Translations under genes and position numbers: made by a program
The notes under the pieces: model-generated
What the model was told of the DNA's origin: nothing
The model's database searches: none
Seen by the model: the letters and a program-made list of their open reading frames with translations, nothing else
Assembly (NCBI RefSeq): GCF_008831285.2
Contig: NC_045150.1
Coordinates: 3,796,001 to 3,860,000 of the forward strand
Source: Nymphaea colorata
Lineage: Eukaryota; Streptophyta; Magnoliopsida; Nymphaeales; Nymphaeaceae
Direction of reading: 5' to 3'
Length of the DNA: 64,000 nucleotides
Shown: piece after piece, positions 37,501 through 52,500 of the stretch
How the letters are laid out: each line of letters starts with the position of its first letter
Position numbering within the stretch: position 1 is the first letter of the stretch

Positions 37501-40500
37501 TAACTTGCTCATGTCGTAATTGATACCTAGAGCACCATATTTGGGCACATTTGACTTTTTTATCCTCAGCTTAATAGCACCCTGTTCTAGAATAAAACTT
37601 GAAATATACCTTAACAGTTTTCATATTGTTAAATAATTCCTTTCACCTGGCATATGATATCTGCTCTTCTCAGTAGAGGGTTTGTGCAGCCCAAGGCAAC
37701 ACATTAAATCAACTTAACCCATTATCTATTAGCATATAACATCGTTTCATTAGTTTTTCTTATTTCGATATCCGGTCTAGTTTGTAACATTGCATATCAA
37801 AACCAACCACGGAATGGACTGACCACAAGTTTGATTTCTGCTTGAGCTAGCAACCCTTCAATTCCTTGCGAAGGATATCAAAGAACTTGCATAACTTTCT
37901 AGCCTTTGACAAATTATTCCTCCTTACTTTCTATATCAATACAAATCAGATGGTATGAGGTATCCTTGAGAGAGTTACCTGTAATCCTTTGACAGCCAAT
38001 ATTAATTTTCGCTCATATAATTTTTAGTGCATAAGTCTAGGGATAACAAAGTAGGCTGCAAATAATAATTTTATTTCTCTAGCTGAAGTAACATAATCTT
38101 TATGAACCCCTCTAAAATAACTAATTTGTCTTTTGAAATTCTATCCATTGATTATAGGTAATTTTGGGAAATACTCAACGCACACAGAGTTATCTCCCAG
38201 GGGAGCTGACATCATTCGAAAAATCTATGATGTTATCAGGTCTGAATTTGCCCACGGTCCTCAACCATCTTACTTGGAGGGGGAACCGGATCATGCCTTG
38301 GGCCATGGCATTTTGCCATGGTCCTCGTCCAAGCCAATCAAGCCAGGGTACCTGCCCCAGGCTTAGTTGTAATTCGGGAGAGGGATTTCTAAACAGAAAG
38401 GAGGACGCAATGACCACACTCATTTGACTAGTTATCAAGAAGCACATGTCTCTGCAAAATTGAAAGTCCATGTTTGGATTCTTTTTTTTTTTTTAATTAG
38501 ATGGACTCATGTCCAATGCAAGGAAGTTGGTAACCAGAAATATAAGAACTGAGACGGCTGAAAGCCAGATGGATGATGGCTGCAACTAGTCACCGTTCGT
38601 TAACATGTGAGATCAAATTATCAATAAACTTTATAATTAATTCACAAATATTTTTGAAAGCATGTTTCAATAAAATTTTTGGGAAAAGTTTTACTCATCA
38701 AGTTTTGTGGAGGAATGTCAATCACACACTACATTACCTCTCTTATCACGTATGCCTATTACTCACTACCACAACCATACAGAACTCACTTGATTTTATC
38801 CCAAATGTTGGAATAGTAGCTTGCAGTGATTCACCTAACACATGAGGTATCTAGTTCGTTTCTAGGATGGCCCAAATGTGTTAGGGAAAAGAATAATAAA
38901 AGCATGTGGCCCTTCATGCATGCACAGATTTCCATATCTGGCTTCAAACAGGGCTAGAGGGAAAGCGTGAACAAAAAGGAGGAAAACAACTTTTTGGAAA
39001 GGATGAGATTACCATGTATCCACCAAATTTTGATTATTTTCAAATTTTTCTATTATTGTTTCACAAAAAATCGGTCATCCGTGGTGGATCCACATGGCCT
39101 GAAGGCTAATTATTCTTTTTTAAAAAAAAAGGCTTCTTTTGCTTGTATTATTTTATTGTAACAAACATACATTGATAAAAAAATAAAAAAATAGAAAGAA
39201 AAAAATAGGATGTTCCATCCTATTATAAGCATTTCAAGCTAGCAGAAAAAAAGAAAAAGGAACTGATGAACAAGCTTAGAATCAGTTTTGGAAAAAGAAA
39301 ATAATCTGATAATAAAGAAGAAAAAACGCCATTGGATGCACATCCTACAATGGAAACACAATTGACATGAGGATTTCTCTAGTGATTATTTTTTTATATG
39401 TTTGTTCATGCAGGAAAATTGTGGTGTCACTGTCGCGTGGTCTACACACCCATGAGCTACTTGTATGGAAATAGATTTGTTGGGCCTATCACAGAAACAG
39501 TCTTAGAACTGCGGAAAGAGCTTCTTCCTCTACCATATGATCAAGTAGATTGGAATAAAGCACGAAGTTTATGTGCAAAGGTTGGTGAATGCATATTGAC
39601 CATTACTCACTAATGCATTCTTAACAGGAGGGTTGTTTGCTGAACCAAATAGCATGAGTGCCCTGCTTCAGGACTTATAATGCCATTCTTTACCTCTGGC
39701 TCATTTTAGCTAGCTTTTTTCTAAGTGTATTTTTTGATTAATGATTTTCTGCATCGAATTTATATATATACACACATATGTACATATATATGTATGTAAG
39801 TGTGTGTGTATGTTTATACATGCATATATACATATAATATGTATACACATATACGTATGTATTTATGTATGTATATAGTCATTTGGCATTTCCATCAACC
39901 TGAAGCTGTTTTTGATAAGTTAAGCTGTATTGATGGACTTGAGCATTCAAAAATCTACAATTTAGAAAAGAGGAAAATTTGTCAAATTCTAATCTATACA
40001 TTGATTTGGGAAATGAGTTCATTAACCATCTTGAGATTGTTAGCTCGTAAAGTATAACAAAACCTTCATGGTATTTTTAGTGAATCCTATAATTTTGGAT
40101 ATCCTAAGTTCATTTAAGTCATCAAAATCAACTTTAGAACAAATCACATCATTTGCATTATATTTGGTGACACATCTACAGATATTTTGTCTAGTGTGTG
40201 TCACTTAGCTTCTTCAGTGCTCTGAAGTTGTTTTTGTGAACCCAGGTGCCAAATGGGTAAACAAGAAGTGCCCAAACTATAGCATTTGAAAAACAAATTT
40301 TGAAACTTCAAAGTACAGATTGGGTTCTAAATAATCAAGACATCAACAGCTTAAATATGTTGGCTGATAAAAACCAACCCGTACATCATATTTTCATAAT
40401 TTCTTTTTTCAATATTACAGTCTCGGATAATCTTCATTCATATAAGGCATTAGATTTATAAGAAAAAACTTCAATGCATTGGAAAGAACATACACCTCCT

Positions 40501-43500
40501 TAAATGTCACTATAATTGGAAAGGGCAAACACCCTGGATATCTTTATATATGTCTGTGCACATGTGCTTGTACCTCTATTTATAGGTTTCTAAACTATTA
40601 TATTTCTTGCGAACAAAATGTCATTTTTAATTTTATTACTATTGTCATAAAGATGGTCAAATCTGCAACATTGTGGTGGAAAGAACAACATATTCACACA
40701 AACTAGCAAGTGTTTTTTGGAATTTATCTTTATCAGAAATAGTGTTCCCATGCCAAGGAAATCTAAGAGGCAACTCCATGACAGTTAAGGAACCTTGTTT
40801 CCAATTGTGGAGTTCTCCCTTGAGTTACATCATTCATAACTTGGACATTTGTGAACAAATAGTAGTAGGATTATCTATAACTTTTTAGCTGATGTTTGGC
40901 ACTCTAACAAGCACCTCGTGTGAGGAGTTAATTAAACAATAATTGCTTGATCCTGCTTCATTCGTAATACATCATTTTGGATTATGGACATGTGTAATTT
41001 ATTGAACCATTGTCAACTGTGTCTTCCCATGTGATGAACTCAGTTGGCATTTTAATTGACAAATCAAAATAGCCGACAAATTATAACTATTATAAAGGCA
41101 ATAATTTGTTTTTCCAAGGATGGTTGAACTGTTGTTTTTTTAGAAAATAATTGATAGAGAAAATTGGAGGGAAACATGGAGGAGAACCATTCACATCTAT
41201 GTCAAGAAATGATGAATGAGGGTACATTGAGAGAAAACAAATAATGGGTAGTGCAACGACATGAAAAAAAGACAAGTACAAACATGATATATGCATATAT
41301 CTGGGTCATATTTGACATGTGAGACATATTTGGTTCAAATATGATGTAATATATACGTCTACTCTAGATCTCTGCAAAAGGAAAAATGGCCATAAATTAT
41401 CAGGTTTAAAATATGATGTGATAAATATGTTTGCTTCAGATCTGTGACAATTAAGAAATTGCAAGCTTGATGTCTGGGTTTGCTCATCCGCAACACGAGG
41501 AAGAAGGGAATACAAGAGAGAAAGGGGATTTCTTCAGCAGTATAATAGCAAGCTCAAGGGTTCTATGCATTCTAATCATATTAATCATGAAGATGTGAAT
41601 TTAAAGGACTTAAAAAATACAAGAGTAAATAATAAAACAACAAGCTTGTCAATCTAGATCGGATCAAGATCCAAAGCAGAAAGACACGTATATACATGTG
41701 CCTTTCCAAACCTCTTTGTCCCTTAAGTTGTACATGGTCTTAAACCATGAACAACCTGCCTTTGGGCATGCAATATCTATCAGCATTTCTGCATATTTTC
41801 ATTTCATTGGTTTGAACCCCAGCATTTATAACTTGTATTTTCTATCTGACTCTTTGTTTTTTACTTAATACTCATATTTTTGCTGTAGGAGGATCAGTAC
41901 TACCCGAATCCACTCATACAAGATGTTCTTTGGGAAGCACTTCACAAGATTGTGGAACCATTCCTAAGGCATTGGCCTGGGTCTCTCTTAAGAGAGAAGG
42001 CTTTACAGACAGTGATGCAACATATACACTATGAGGATGAAAACACTCACTATGTTTGCGTTGGTGCAGTGAACAAGGTTTGTTTAAATATGTTATGCTT
42101 GTTGCTATTCCTTGAACGTGGCTTTATGGAGACACGACTTTCTTATATTACCTGTGAAAGAAATAAAATGCAAGAGCCATGTTGATTGATGTAGTTTTTG
42201 TTAGAAATATGAAGATTCAAACCAACATCTCTCTTGAATATAAAACAAAGGGAGAGCAGAAAGATGGAGGCTACAAACAGTCACAAAATTCCAACTCTCA
42301 CCATGACCTTATCTCTTGGCATTATAAAGTAAAAGACCTCCATGAAGGACGATTAGGTCCCCTATCAAGTAATAATGAATACAATAATACAGAATATAGA
42401 ATAAGTTACGTCTGCACCCAAGATCCACACTAGATCTGAATCGATGTTATATTAACAGCCTTCCTCAAGTTGTACATGGTTTTAATTGTGAACAACTTGC
42501 CTTAAAGAACCAAAACATATGCTTCAAAATTAAAGGCATCACAGCAGCTGACAGTGACAAAAGACTTCAGGTCACTAGAAATCATCTGTCATGAAGAATG
42601 TGAAAAAGCACAACCAAAAAATGACGTCTAACATAAGTCTTAGAATCAGAAAATCGTGTCAAAGGTAGGAAGGCTTTATTCTAGAACTCACATTGGAGAA
42701 CTTGTTTTCAGATTTGAAGAGGAGATATTTTAGAATTCAACAAACACAATTTCAAAGGAGAAAGCAGAAGGAAAATGATGAATATGAAGGAAACAAGGAA
42801 GAAGATTGGTGAAAAGATAAATAGATCATCTAACCCACTTAACTAGAGAAGCAGTGATCCCTTGGGTCACCCTTTCAGAATCCACGCTATCAACACTTTT
42901 TTGATACCATGTCAGTTTTTAATGTTCAAAATTAATCCACTATGAAAACCAAGATGAAAATATAAAGGAGAAATCTCAGCAGCCACAAAGATGATAGGAA
43001 GCATGCCCTAGTCCTTCATTAAAAGAGAACATTTTACATGAAAAAATACATACAGCCTTACTTACAAAAATTAGGAATATGCCATTGTCTTCTAAGACTG
43101 CTTGCCAGAATGTACAACTAGATCGGATATATTAGGAACCCATGTCTAGTATAAGTCTTATTATGATTTTTCAATTTCATCTCTAAGGCTCTTGCTTCAG
43201 CTAGATTTCAGTTTATACTTAACAAACCTTCAGTGATCACACCATGAGTTTGAAGGGATGTTAAATCGCATGTAATAATTCTTGTAAGTACATCTATATG
43301 CATTTTTATATACTATATATGTCACAATATTTTATTGTTTAACATATATACACAAGCACACCACATAGGTCTCTTACATAGATTTTCTATTTTCTGTTTT
43401 ATGTATGATTCTATTTTTTTCTATATTTTGTTTTTTGTTTCAGCCGACTGATCAACGGACGTAGAAATTGGCTAGAAAAACTAGCATTGGAGCTTGCTCA

Positions 43501-46500
43501 CTGGCCGCCTGCTTTCTTTATATCTTTATGTCTCTTATTATAAAAAAGGGACTGATTTCCTATGTTTGGTGTGGCCTTAGAGCCTGCATTGCAATGATTC
43601 TCCATTTAGTAATACATTCGGCCTTTATTTGATTTGAGAGTTTCTTGTGTGTGAAAATTTGGTGGAGATTATTAGAACCTTTAAGTGACAGTTTTCTTGA
43701 TTATTTTATGTTGTTTTAGCTCCGATTTACTTATATTCCCATCTTTTTTGTTATGTAGTTTTTGCTTACAAATTTTTCTTTCATTTCTTTTGTAAAATAG
43801 CAAAGGGAATCAAACCATATTAGTGATATTACATGTGGATATGTTGGTACATGTAAAAGTGTAAAAGTTAGCTTAAATTAATCAAATCATCAAGAAAAGT
43901 AGCAAATTATGTATCTAATTGCCTTAGTGGGGCCAATTTGGTGCGTATTGGCTGTTACACACATAACATTTTAGAAGCTGTTTCTATGCTGAGAAAGATC
44001 CTTTCTGAATGCTTTCCCATTACCTATCAAACTTTGGGTCCATTAGCTTCTTAGACAATTATATGGCTAACAAGTTGTTTGAAATGATAGGCCCTAAATA
44101 TGCTTTGTTGTTGGGTTGAAGATCGAAATTCAGAAGCATTTAAGTTGCATCTTTCAAGAATACCAGATTATTTATGGGTTGCAGAAGATGGAATGAAGAT
44201 GAAGGTGATAAAAAAACAATGCCTACTAGTTCAATCATATTAACTTGGGCTCCTATAACTGTTTTTGTTTGAAATAATATATTGGCAGAGTACCAATGGA
44301 TGCCAGTTGTGGGATGCTGCTTTGGCTATTCAATCAATACTAGCAACTGAACTTGTTTCAGATTGTAAAACGACTCTTAGGAAAGCACATGACTTCATAA
44401 AATGTTCACAGGTTTGCTTGTTGAGCCTATATTAAAGGCTGCTGATTAGGCATTTCAAGCTTTGTGGTTCCTTGCATTTCAATAATGCATTTGGTCCTTG
44501 TCCTAAAGGTTCAAGACAATTGCTTTGGTGACTTTAGCTCATGGCATCGCCACACGTCAAAAGGTGCATGGACTTTATCAACAGCAGACTGTAGATGGCA
44601 AGTCTCAGATTGCACTGCCGAAGGACTGAAGGTGTCAAAATTTAGTGCCACCAAGATAAATGTTAAATTTGACCATATTCAATTGTAATTTTTAATTCAT
44701 TTTCAGGCTGCTCTTTTACTTGCAAAATTACCATCAAATGTGGTAGGAGAACCTCTGGTAGTAGAGAAATTTTATGATGCTGTGGATTTGATCCTATCTC
44801 TACAGGCAAGCTAAATAGTTTACCATATCTAACTTTTCATTGATTGAAAATTGTTAACAAATTTCAGTATCATGTTTCAATTACAGAATCTGTGATAAGG
44901 ATGAACCGCAGAATGCATACTAGGGAGTAACTCATAAATCAAGTTGCCACAAGACTATATGGATTTGACAATTTTGTTGTTGTTTTAGCTTTCCTATTTT
45001 ATCTTTGTAGGTCAATTTTGTTTCTAATTGGCATGCTATATGATTGTCTTCATTGGCTGTTGCTTCTATCACATGGTTATATTGATTAGCAAGTTGCATC
45101 GGTGTACTCCATTCAAATCAATTTTTTGTTTTTCCTTTTCATAGTGTGTTCATGATTATGTGTAGCACTCTAGTTTACATTTCCTATTTTCCTTTCATAG
45201 TGTGTTAATGATTATGCTATCTTCTTTCATTTTAAAAAATGTTTCTTATGCATAATAAAAAGTAAACAAGAAAAAATTTTCTAATTCTTTTGGATGAGTA
45301 TCTTTCAAATATTTGTAGCTATCTTATGAGATAAGAGCTAAAAGAGTTGCTTCTGATACAAACTGATTCATTCACAATAAGAAAATCTATATTTGTGTCT
45401 TGGAAAGGGATGTCAAATCTTGTTGATGTCACACACTATTTCATCATGAAAGGAGAAGAATCAGAATCTGGTTAATCAAGTTTGTTTTGATCCAAATATC
45501 CATTTGAAATTTTAAATTTAATATTGGCATAAGACTCACTTAATTGAGTTCAAGCTTCTGGTCAGCCTTTGTTTCGGGTATAGTTGACAAACGCACAAGT
45601 CGGACTCAAATTGGGTGATGACTAGGTCACTGGTCAGTGAGTTGACTCAGGGGCACATTTGGGTCAGGCCATAAGTATGTATAGTGTATTTTTGTTACTA
45701 AACAATAAAAAGTTTGAATACATCTATAATATAACAACTATCGAGTAAGTACAATCAAATTGCCATAGTTTTGTGATTTCAACTGCACAATAATAACAGG
45801 TAAGAAACTTGTGTTAGAATAATTTATTTTCTAATAATCAACTATATTATATTTCTTAGCCACATTAGGTCATAGCAGGAATGGGTGCTGAATGAAATAG
45901 TTTATAATCAGGTCGTCCAAAGCCAATTCAACCTATTCAGTTGAGAAATTGACTTTGATTTTTTTTTTTACTTAGAAGAGATGGAAAGCTCATTTTATAT
46001 GGAGCTAGGGTCTCTTTGGACATCTAGATGGATTTGTGTCTGTTTTCCCAAAATTCATCTCATGTAAAGAACATGATATTGAATGTTCCACGATGTTCAT
46101 TATGAACCAAAAGTTCCTTAACTAAGAGAAAAGAGAGCACTTGTTGGTGGCCTATATCACGTCAACTTTGTCACAAGAGATTCTTGCAGCAATTCTAGAT
46201 GAATGTACAACTGTTAGCCTATACATATGTCTGTACATATAAATATATACAAATTATTACATTGTTTAACACTTAAACATGTAGGCTAAGACACAACATA
46301 TAAAATAAATCTTTTATTAGAGGGCTAAAATGCTTGTCAAATACGTTACCTAAGTAAGGAAAAATCTCATAATGCATACAGCTCATTGGTTGAGTAAGCT
46401 GTTGGGCTTGCACCAGTGGGTAGCTTACTCCTGGTTGATGGGCAAGAATGACCAGGATATAGTTACACAAAAATAAAAAAAGAAAAAAGAAAAGTACAAA

Positions 46501-49500
46501 ATGTATATAAAAGAAGAAATACATAAAAAATAAGAAAATACCAAAGTTACATATTTGTTATATGTACACAATTTTTTTGCATTATATACACATAATAGAC
46601 ACACACATTTCAGAGACTTTTTTTTTTTACTTTTTCTTTCCCTCACTCTATCACCTAATTCTCTTTCCACCTTTTTTCCTTTCTACAACCATTCTTTGAG
46701 GGACTGGAAAATACATTCATATAATTTCTTAGATACATGTGGTTCTCGATTAGTATTGGATGTAGTTCCAGAACATCTTAGTTTTTACATCCCATTCTGC
46801 CCAATTATGTTATCCAACCTCTACTTTATTAGACAGCTATGCCTTTGAAAAATAATGATTCATCTCATTGTACTACTATGTGGATTACCATACTATTTGC
46901 TTTGCATGGTTTCTCACAGAATAAATGTGGTGGCTTTGCGGCTTATGAGCTATCAAGATCATATGCATGGTTGGAGGTATATCCTTAGTCTATGCATTAA
47001 TTTTTCTTTTTTTGAAGATAAAGGAAATTTTTGAAAAACCAAAATTCCCATGTTGTAGCTTCAAGTTCATTTCTTTCATGTCATACTAGAGCATCTTTCG
47101 AAACATTGAAGTGGGTGGGATGAGGAAAAATAGCATAGAAATGGTGCATTATGTTGTAGCTCACTAACTGTTTATAGTCGAGAACTGTAGCTTCACAAAG
47201 AAGCCATAGAGAATGTTACCATGAAACCAATGCACTTTATGATAGATAATTCACTGTTTAAATAGATACAAAAGTTGAGCAATAAAAGTATCAGAAACAA
47301 TGAAAAACCTATGAACTGCTTAAGAGGTCACTTTAGTAACACTATTATATTATGACTTCATAGAGCTGTATATTGTGAAGAATCTTTTGATTTTCATTCT
47401 TACATGTTGCTTATGTAAGTCAATCTTGCACATTATATCATGAACATTACCAACACATTTTGCGTTTAATTGAGGTTTTATTTCACTGAGAGTAATCCAA
47501 CTTGCATTTACGTCCATTCACAACGTAAAGACCTAGCTGATAACTGATGCTAACTCATGGAATCAAATATAAAAGCAAAGAACCTCTTAGGTATTGCTTG
47601 GAACATTCAATTCCTAGAACTGAACACCACTTTAATCAACTGAGTGGAAGAAGTTGGAAAAATTAGGTAACAGCTGCACTATGTGCATCTATTTGGTGCT
47701 AAGCTTTTGCGGGAATTTTGTATACCAAGTATAAACTGATAAGTAAGGGTGTATAAGGTTGAATAACACAACCTCTTCACAAGAGAGACCATTTTTAGCA
47801 ACGGTTGATTTTTCCTGGTGTATATTTTAGTGTTTGATTGATCTAATCCACAGAAACCTGAAACGAAAATGTGCAAGATACAAAGCATAAATGAAAGGTG
47901 TAATCATTCAATTTCAGAAGAACCCAATTTGATAGTTCAACAACATAACATCATGGCTATCCAGGAAATAGGGGAGCATTGTAGGGATCACAAGATCCTT
48001 TGTTCTTGTGAAAGGGCCAATATATTTACGTTGAATTGCACTAAGCATTGCACAATGTCCACTAATAGTCATTTATATAATATCAATGTTGTTATTTAGT
48101 TTTGGAGGGTCATATGGTGTTCATATTATTAAAAAATGATGTTCCATGTATACCATAAAGCATGATGGAAGGGAATTTGTGCATCACACTGATCCCATAT
48201 CTTAGTGCATAATATTTGCTCACACAACCAGCCTACTTTTCCATAAATGAAAGAAATATGAATGGTTTAACCATGAATATTGGGAAAAAGGAAGTGTTAT
48301 TTTTCTTTCTTGTTGCTATGTGAAATGTGATACAATAGGATAACAAGTTAACATGTGAAAAATGGTTATTTTTTTATTACTTGTTTACAAATATGAATTA
48401 GGGGCTCAGAGCTTGTATAATTGTGGATAAGTTCTTACAATTGTTAGTTGCAATTACCTGTTGATTTTTCTAGAATGCTTGATAACTTTGGTATCACACT
48501 CTTTGCCCATTTTAAATCCAAATGAATTCATTGTCACTTTCAGATCATGAATCCATCTAAGTTCTTTGCGGCTATGATGATTGATTATCCGTGAGTACTT
48601 TCTCATCTTATGTTTGATCAACAACAAGTTACTGGACAATACTTCATTATGCACTAATGTCCTTTTTCTTTGTTCATTTAGATTCACAGAATGTACATCA
48701 TCTGTCATTCAAGCCTTAGTAGCTTTTAGAAGCGTATATCCTGACTATCGAAAGGAAGATATAGAGATTTGTATCGCAAAGTCTCTTAGTTTCATTAAAA
48801 AGATGCAATTACCTGATGGATCATGGTGAGCTTGTTTACTCTCTTCCATCATTCTAAGTAACTTTGTTTTTTCTGATATATAGTATATACATAGAGTGCT
48901 GAAGTTAGAATATCATTGTTTTGATTGTGAAAATAGAACCACTAAACTGCTATTGCTATATACTATTGCCATCATAAGTTTTTCGCAATAATCAACACCA
49001 AAATTTTCATTATCATAATAGATGTTCCTAACTTTTTTGTACACTCATCATTCATTTTGCCGAATTTAACTTTATTAGCATTAGTTTATTTTTCTAAATT
49101 GGAATGGCCAAAGCCGGCTCATAATATGGTTTATTTTTTTTTATATTTCAGTACAATTTTTTTTTATTATTTCATGTCAACCTTTTTAATCACATCCTAA
49201 CTAATAGTGAGGGGAATATTGTTTTAAGAGTGCTACAAAACTTTGTTGTAGTTGTCACTTATCATCAAAACTATAAGAGCATATTTTAGAAGTATTTTCA
49301 AAACTTATTAGTTCTTTAAAAATGATTAAAAAAGTGAGGTGTACTTGTAGCTTTTTTTTGAGGAAAGAATGGTAAACTTATTATTTTTGGCTCAAAAAGA
49401 TATTAGATGTTCCTTTGGCAATGCCAAAGAATCTGTTTTTGCATTATTGGCAAACTGCAGCTACTTCACTATTTAGGTGTTGTAATAGATGCATAAGTTC

Positions 49501-52500
49501 AGTAGGAGTTTATTGATAGTAAAAGATCAATGAACTTGATCTAGTAATAAAGTAATGAAAAATCAATGCTCAGTATTAAGTATTTCATATCTGTACTAGA
49601 GTTATCTTGCAACTTACGTTAAAGTAGGAGAAAATCAATGAAAAGAAATTTAGGAAAGTAAGAGGGAAGAAAATAGAAGAAATCGAGAGAAAGAAAAGAA
49701 TATACGAGTTAGAGAGAGAGAGAGAGAGGGAATCTATTAGGCTCCAAATCCCATTTAACTAATGATTAGGTTAAAGACAAACTATCAGTTAGCCATACAT
49801 ACTTGACTGAAATTATGTATGGGCAACCACAACTAAAACTATGTTTCTTTGCATATTTGCTTTCAAATCACTGCCTCAAGATGTAAAATTTAATGAAAAC
49901 ATCTATGCAAAAATAGGTTTTCCAATGTTTTGTTAAAAATATACAAAGAAACAATAAAATCTTTACTTTCCCTGTCATGAATATGCCAATTATTGAATAT
50001 GCCCTAATCTAATGTTGGTACATAGTGTATATATATATATGTGTGTGTGTGTGCGTAAATATATGTATATGTGTATTATATATATGTATATGTATATATA
50101 TTTATATGTATAGGCTCCTTAGACTTAGCATCCATCAAACTGGTTACTTTTAAGTGTTTTTCTAAAAAACTTGCTGCATAGTTACATAAAAGTATTTGAA
50201 AATGCTGGAGAAAAAGAAAAACAGGACATCTAGATCGGACGGTATGAACCAAAAATCTGAAACTATTAATCTAAAAACCATAATAAAATTCAATGTGCTC
50301 ATTGCGTGTTCAAAGTTCTTTTGAATTTTATAATTTTGGACATTTTGTAACTGTCCATATAGTTGAATTAAAAATGGTCCAAAAGGGCTGCACAACCATG
50401 TTCAGCAATCTAATCTGAGGAATATGTATTAATTTTGCTTGAACATGCCACCTAACAGTTGTTCCTACATACAGTTTCTCTCGTTTTAAGTTCAAAAAAG
50501 GAAACTCATGTCCACTTTCCAAATTCTAGCTAGTCACTTAAATTATGTATCACATTTATCATGAGAAATGACCTGTACAAGAAAAGTAAAGTAGAAAGCT
50601 ACATGACAACATTAGTGCATTAGCATTAATATTTTTCTTCCCATCCATTGAGTAGTCCTAGTTTTCTCTTTTTCTTCTTTCTTTTTTTTTTTATTATAGA
50701 ATGGCCTAATCCATATGAGCAGACTATCCTATGACTCCTGAACAATTATGATGCCTCCTTAAATTGGATGATATATTTCAATTCTTGAGGTCTCCTGTTC
50801 CTAATTGTTCTTTCTCCTCTCACAATGCCCTTTTAAATGTAACACTAATCAATGGGAATGTATATTCTGAAATAGGTATAGTTACTGGGGTGTATGTTTC
50901 ACATATGGCACATGGTTTGGGGTTGAGGGGCTGGTGGCTGGTGGCATGACCTATGAGAATTGCTCTGAAATCCGTAAAGCATGCGAATTTTTGCTATCAA
51001 AACAACTAGAATCTGGAGGTTGGGGTGAAAGCTATCTTTCATGTCAGAATATGGTAAGATTTGTCCTTGATGCCTATTGTGCTTAATCAATATTTAACCA
51101 AGTATTAAGACTATTGCGGAAATATCATAAATGCATTTCACTATCACTCAATTAAATTCACATGTGGAATGGGATTTTTCATATGATTTATCTTGTCTTT
51201 AATATGTCTAATATGAGAAATACGCAGCAGACACGATTTATCTTATGAATCTTGTAACCTATCATTAAACATTAATGTAGGAATAATCATTCTTCTTAGA
51301 AATTAAACAATAAGGAATAAGCAGCTTCGTATCTATGTATATTTATTGAATTTCTACAAACATAAGGATTTTGATCTATTGGGGCTTCATAATGTTATAT
51401 CTCAAGCGAAAGTAAAAGCTAAAGCAGAGAAAATTGTTTTGAAATTCTCATAATTTTAGAATTTTGTAACTGAACAAGGAAGGGTACTTTTTCCTGTTTT
51501 AAGTTCAATGGTCCTTGACAAAAAATTTCTATTTGTCCCCAACTTGTCATAATTTATAATTTTGTTATTTATGACTGAACAAAGGAGGGGTGCTTCCTCT
51601 GGTATTAATTAAGTAGTTAATGACAGAAATTTTTTAATATTGATGCATGTTCAATAAGGAATACACAAACCTGACGGGAAACCGCTCACATTTTGTCAAT
51701 ACATCTTGGGCAATGCTTGCACTACTTAGTGCTGGACAGGTATGATTTGTTTTTCAGACCAAGTAAAGTTTTTGTTTTCTGATGGCTGATTGTTCAGGAA
51801 GCATGTCAATCATCCATTTATAGGTAATTGAAGAACAACCTTATTCTCTGGATCTACAGTTTAGGACATAGTTTTTTAGCTCAGTATATTGTTATAATAT
51901 TATGTTCTCCATGCCTCTATACTATGTATGTGCCATTGACCTATCTACTTAAGTTTAAAATTTGATCTAATGAGAGTTATGTGTATCTGTAGCATGTTTT
52001 CTGTTGTGGTTCTACTGATGTAAAGACATGTTAATTGTTTTGTAGTTTTACCTAACATTTTTTGTGCATCACATTTCTTACTTTAAGGGCCAAACTTTAA
52101 GTTCACCTATTCTAGAGGCAAGTCATCTTTTTGGTTTTCTATCATAGGGCTCATAGGGCTAGTATAATAGCTGCTGTAAGAAAAGGTGAACCTTCTTAAT
52201 GAAGCCATCTTAGCATAAATCTTGGAGTTATCTTTGGCTTAGCAATTTATCTAGATTCATTTTTTTTATAGATGAACTTATATGTAGCACTCACTTTAGA
52301 AGCATAGTGATGGATCTAAGGCATCGGAATGTTAAGATCTGACTTTTTCTTTCAAACATTTTGGAGGTAAGTGAACGAAATGTCTAAGGCCTTAGATGGG
52401 GACTGGCTATACATACTCTTTGTACCTATGTATGACACAAGTATACCAAAAAAAAAAAAGATCTTTTTTGCTTATAGTCAATATCACACACTTATGGTAC

